NCBI GenBank assembly: GCA_009922405.1
Contig: RFVZ01000127.1
Span: forward strand, 1-7,360
Source: Betaproteobacteria bacterium
Lineage (GTDB): Bacteria; Pseudomonadota; Gammaproteobacteria; Burkholderiales; Burkholderiaceae_E
Length of the DNA stretch: 7,360 bases
Direction of reading: 5' to 3'
Position numbers and translations under genes: made by a program. Under the pieces are notes generated by a model, which saw nothing but the letters and a program-made list of their open reading frames with translations, made no database searches and had not been told where the DNA came from. Below, piece by piece: positions 6,211-7,360 of the stretch. Positions within the stretch are counted from its first letter, which is position 1. Each line of letters starts with the position of its first letter.

Positions 6211-7360
6211 TGCGTCCCCGCCCGTGCGAAGCCTTCGTACTTGAGATCCCAACCCGCTTGGGCAAGGGCGTCATAAAACTGAGGGACGGCATCGCAGGCC
6301 TCAAAGTGTCCACCCACTGGATCTCGGGGGTCGCTGCCCGCCGGGCTGCGTTGGACGTAACGAAAGATCTCCTGAGTCTGCAAGCGCCCCGCTTCATTGC
6401 CCGTAACTTCCAGAATGCTTTGAATCCGGCGTACGCCATCGGCCCCTCGGGCCTGGTGGACGACCAGATCGATGGCCGAGGCGATCTGCTCGCGCACGAC
6501 CGCGATCGGCAAATCAATGCCTGCCATCAGCACCATCATTTCAAGGCGCGAAAGCGCGTCCCGAGCGGTATTGGCATGAACCGTTGTGAGAGAGCCCTCA
6601 TGACCCGTGTTCATCGCCTGGAGCATGTCGAGTGCTTCGCCGCCACGACACTCACCGACGATGATTCGGTCGGGGCGCATACGCAATGCGTTGCGGACAA
6701 GGTCACGGATCGTGATTGCTCCCCGGCCCTCAAGATTCGCAGGCCGAGCTTCCAGCGTCACCAGGTGCGGATAGGCCAGTCGCAACTCGGCCGCATCCTC
6801 GATCGTGATCAGTCGCTCGCCCGGCGGGATCAGATTCGATAAAACATTTAGAAGCGTTGTTTTTCCTGAACCTGTGCCACCACTCACAATGAGATTGCGA
6901 CGCGACACCACGCAGACACGCAAGAACTCCAGCATCGCTTCGGAAGCGCTACCCAATCGAAGCAAATCATCGGTTCCGAGTACGCGCGTCGAAAAGCGTC
7001 GGATCGTCAATGCCGGGCCTCGCACCGCCAGCGGCGGAATGATGGCATTGACCCGAGACCCGTCCGCCAACCGGGCGTCTACCATCGGTGAAGCCTCGTC
7101 GATCCGTCGCCCTAAGGGCGCGACGATGCGGTCAATCACTGCGCGGATTGCGTCGTCATCGGTGAAGCGTGCAGCATGTTGTTCAAGCCGCCCCCCACGC
7201 TCGACCCAGATCGCATCGGCAGCGTTGACCATGATTTCAGTGATCGTCGGGTCGGCCAGCAAGGGCTCAAGAGGTCCCAACCCAATTGCCTCGTCAAGGA
7301 CGCGTTGCCAGAGCAGATCCTGATTCAGACTCGCTGGCGGTACATGCGTGCTGCTCAGCA
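6201..7360 (-). CDS. tadA: Tad pilus assembly ATPase TadA/CpaF, 5' end outside the window
   Basis: This is a VirB11/PilT-class secretion ATPase that drives Flp pilus assembly from the cytoplasmic face of the inner membrane. The frame is open to the right edge, so about 386 codons are visible; in-frame residues before 7280 read LWQRVLDEAIG then LGPLEPLLADPTITEIMVN, the standard CpaF N-domain, so the TTG at 7280 is not the start. Counting from that point: Walker A GGTGSGKTT at 134-142 (6855-6881), Asp-box ITIEDAAELRL (158-168), Walker B-like IIVGECRGGEALDML (206-220), and the His-box TTVHANT (232-238). All catalytic elements look intact. Usual length is about 450 residues, so roughly 60 are missing at the N-terminus. 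The 3' end overlaps tadB by 10 bp. The promoter and earlier tad genes would be beyond the right edge. Confidence 0.96.
   Translation of the reverse strand, partial: LSSTHVPPASLNQDLLWQRVLDEAIGLGPLEPLLADPTITEIMVNAADAIWVERGGRLEQHAARFTDDDAIRAVIDRIVAPLGRRIDEASPMVDARLADGSRVNAIIPPLAVRGPALTIRRFSTRVLGTDDLLRLGSASEAMLEFLRVCVVSRRNLIVSGGTGSGKTTLLNVLSNLIPPGERLITIEDAAELRLAYPHLVTLEARPANLEGRGAITIRDLVRNALRMRPDRIIVGECRGGEALDMLQAMNTGHEGSLTTVHANTARDALSRLEMMVLMAGIDLPIAVVREQIASAIDLVVHQARGADGVRRIQSILEVTGNEAGRLQTQEIFRYVQRSPAGSDPRDPVGGHFEACDAVPQFYDALAQAGWDLKYEGFARAGTQCR

Noticed and set aside
6189..6842. A 217-codon plus-strand frame opposite tadA
   Set aside because: It is antisense to the Walker A/B and His-box region of the ATPase and shows no domain of its own.

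Overview
The window reads as a chromosomal segment of a GC-rich proteobacterium, most likely a betaproteobacterium of the Burkholderiales type. The reasons are a long monofunctional RelA with a decayed hydrolase domain and an ExDD synthetase motif, a Mog-type molybdopterin adenylyltransferase tail, and a Tad locus whose TadE-like protein ends in a familiar 'RIPV...RMQSPA' pattern. The genus is not resolvable from the sequence alone.

Layout, left to right. Positions 1-146 hold the last 48 codons (stop included) of a plus-strand gene matching the C-terminus of Mog (MogA). It converges, across 19 bp, on a block of seven minus-strand genes that fills the rest of the window. In transcription order (right to left) these are: tadA/cpaF (secretion ATPase, 5' end beyond the right edge), tadB and tadC (inner-membrane platform proteins), a DUF192 protein, a secreted TPR protein of TadD type, a TadE-like minor pilin, and relA ((p)ppGpp synthetase).

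The minus-strand genes are very tightly packed. The junctions are: tadA-tadB 10 bp overlap, tadB-tadC 15 bp gap, tadC-DUF192 4 bp ATGA overlap, DUF192-tadD 17 bp gap (or ATGA overlap with an upstream start), tadD-tadE 1 bp TGATG overlap, tadE-relA 6 bp gap. No intergenic stretch exceeds 20 bp and I see no internal promoter or terminator, so this looks like one operon with relA as its last gene. TadA powers assembly, TadB/TadC form the membrane platform, TadD helps assemble the outer parts, and TadE contributes a minor pilin. The flp pilin, prepilin peptidase, tadZ, cpaB/rcpC and secretin genes are not in the window and would be expected upstream, beyond the right edge.

The most interesting points are the placement of a full stringent-response synthetase as the last, apparently translationally coupled gene of a pilus operon; a 12-bp tandem repeat at its 5' end that supplies five in-frame ATG codons; and two low-complexity insertions in this RelA, one of them His-rich.
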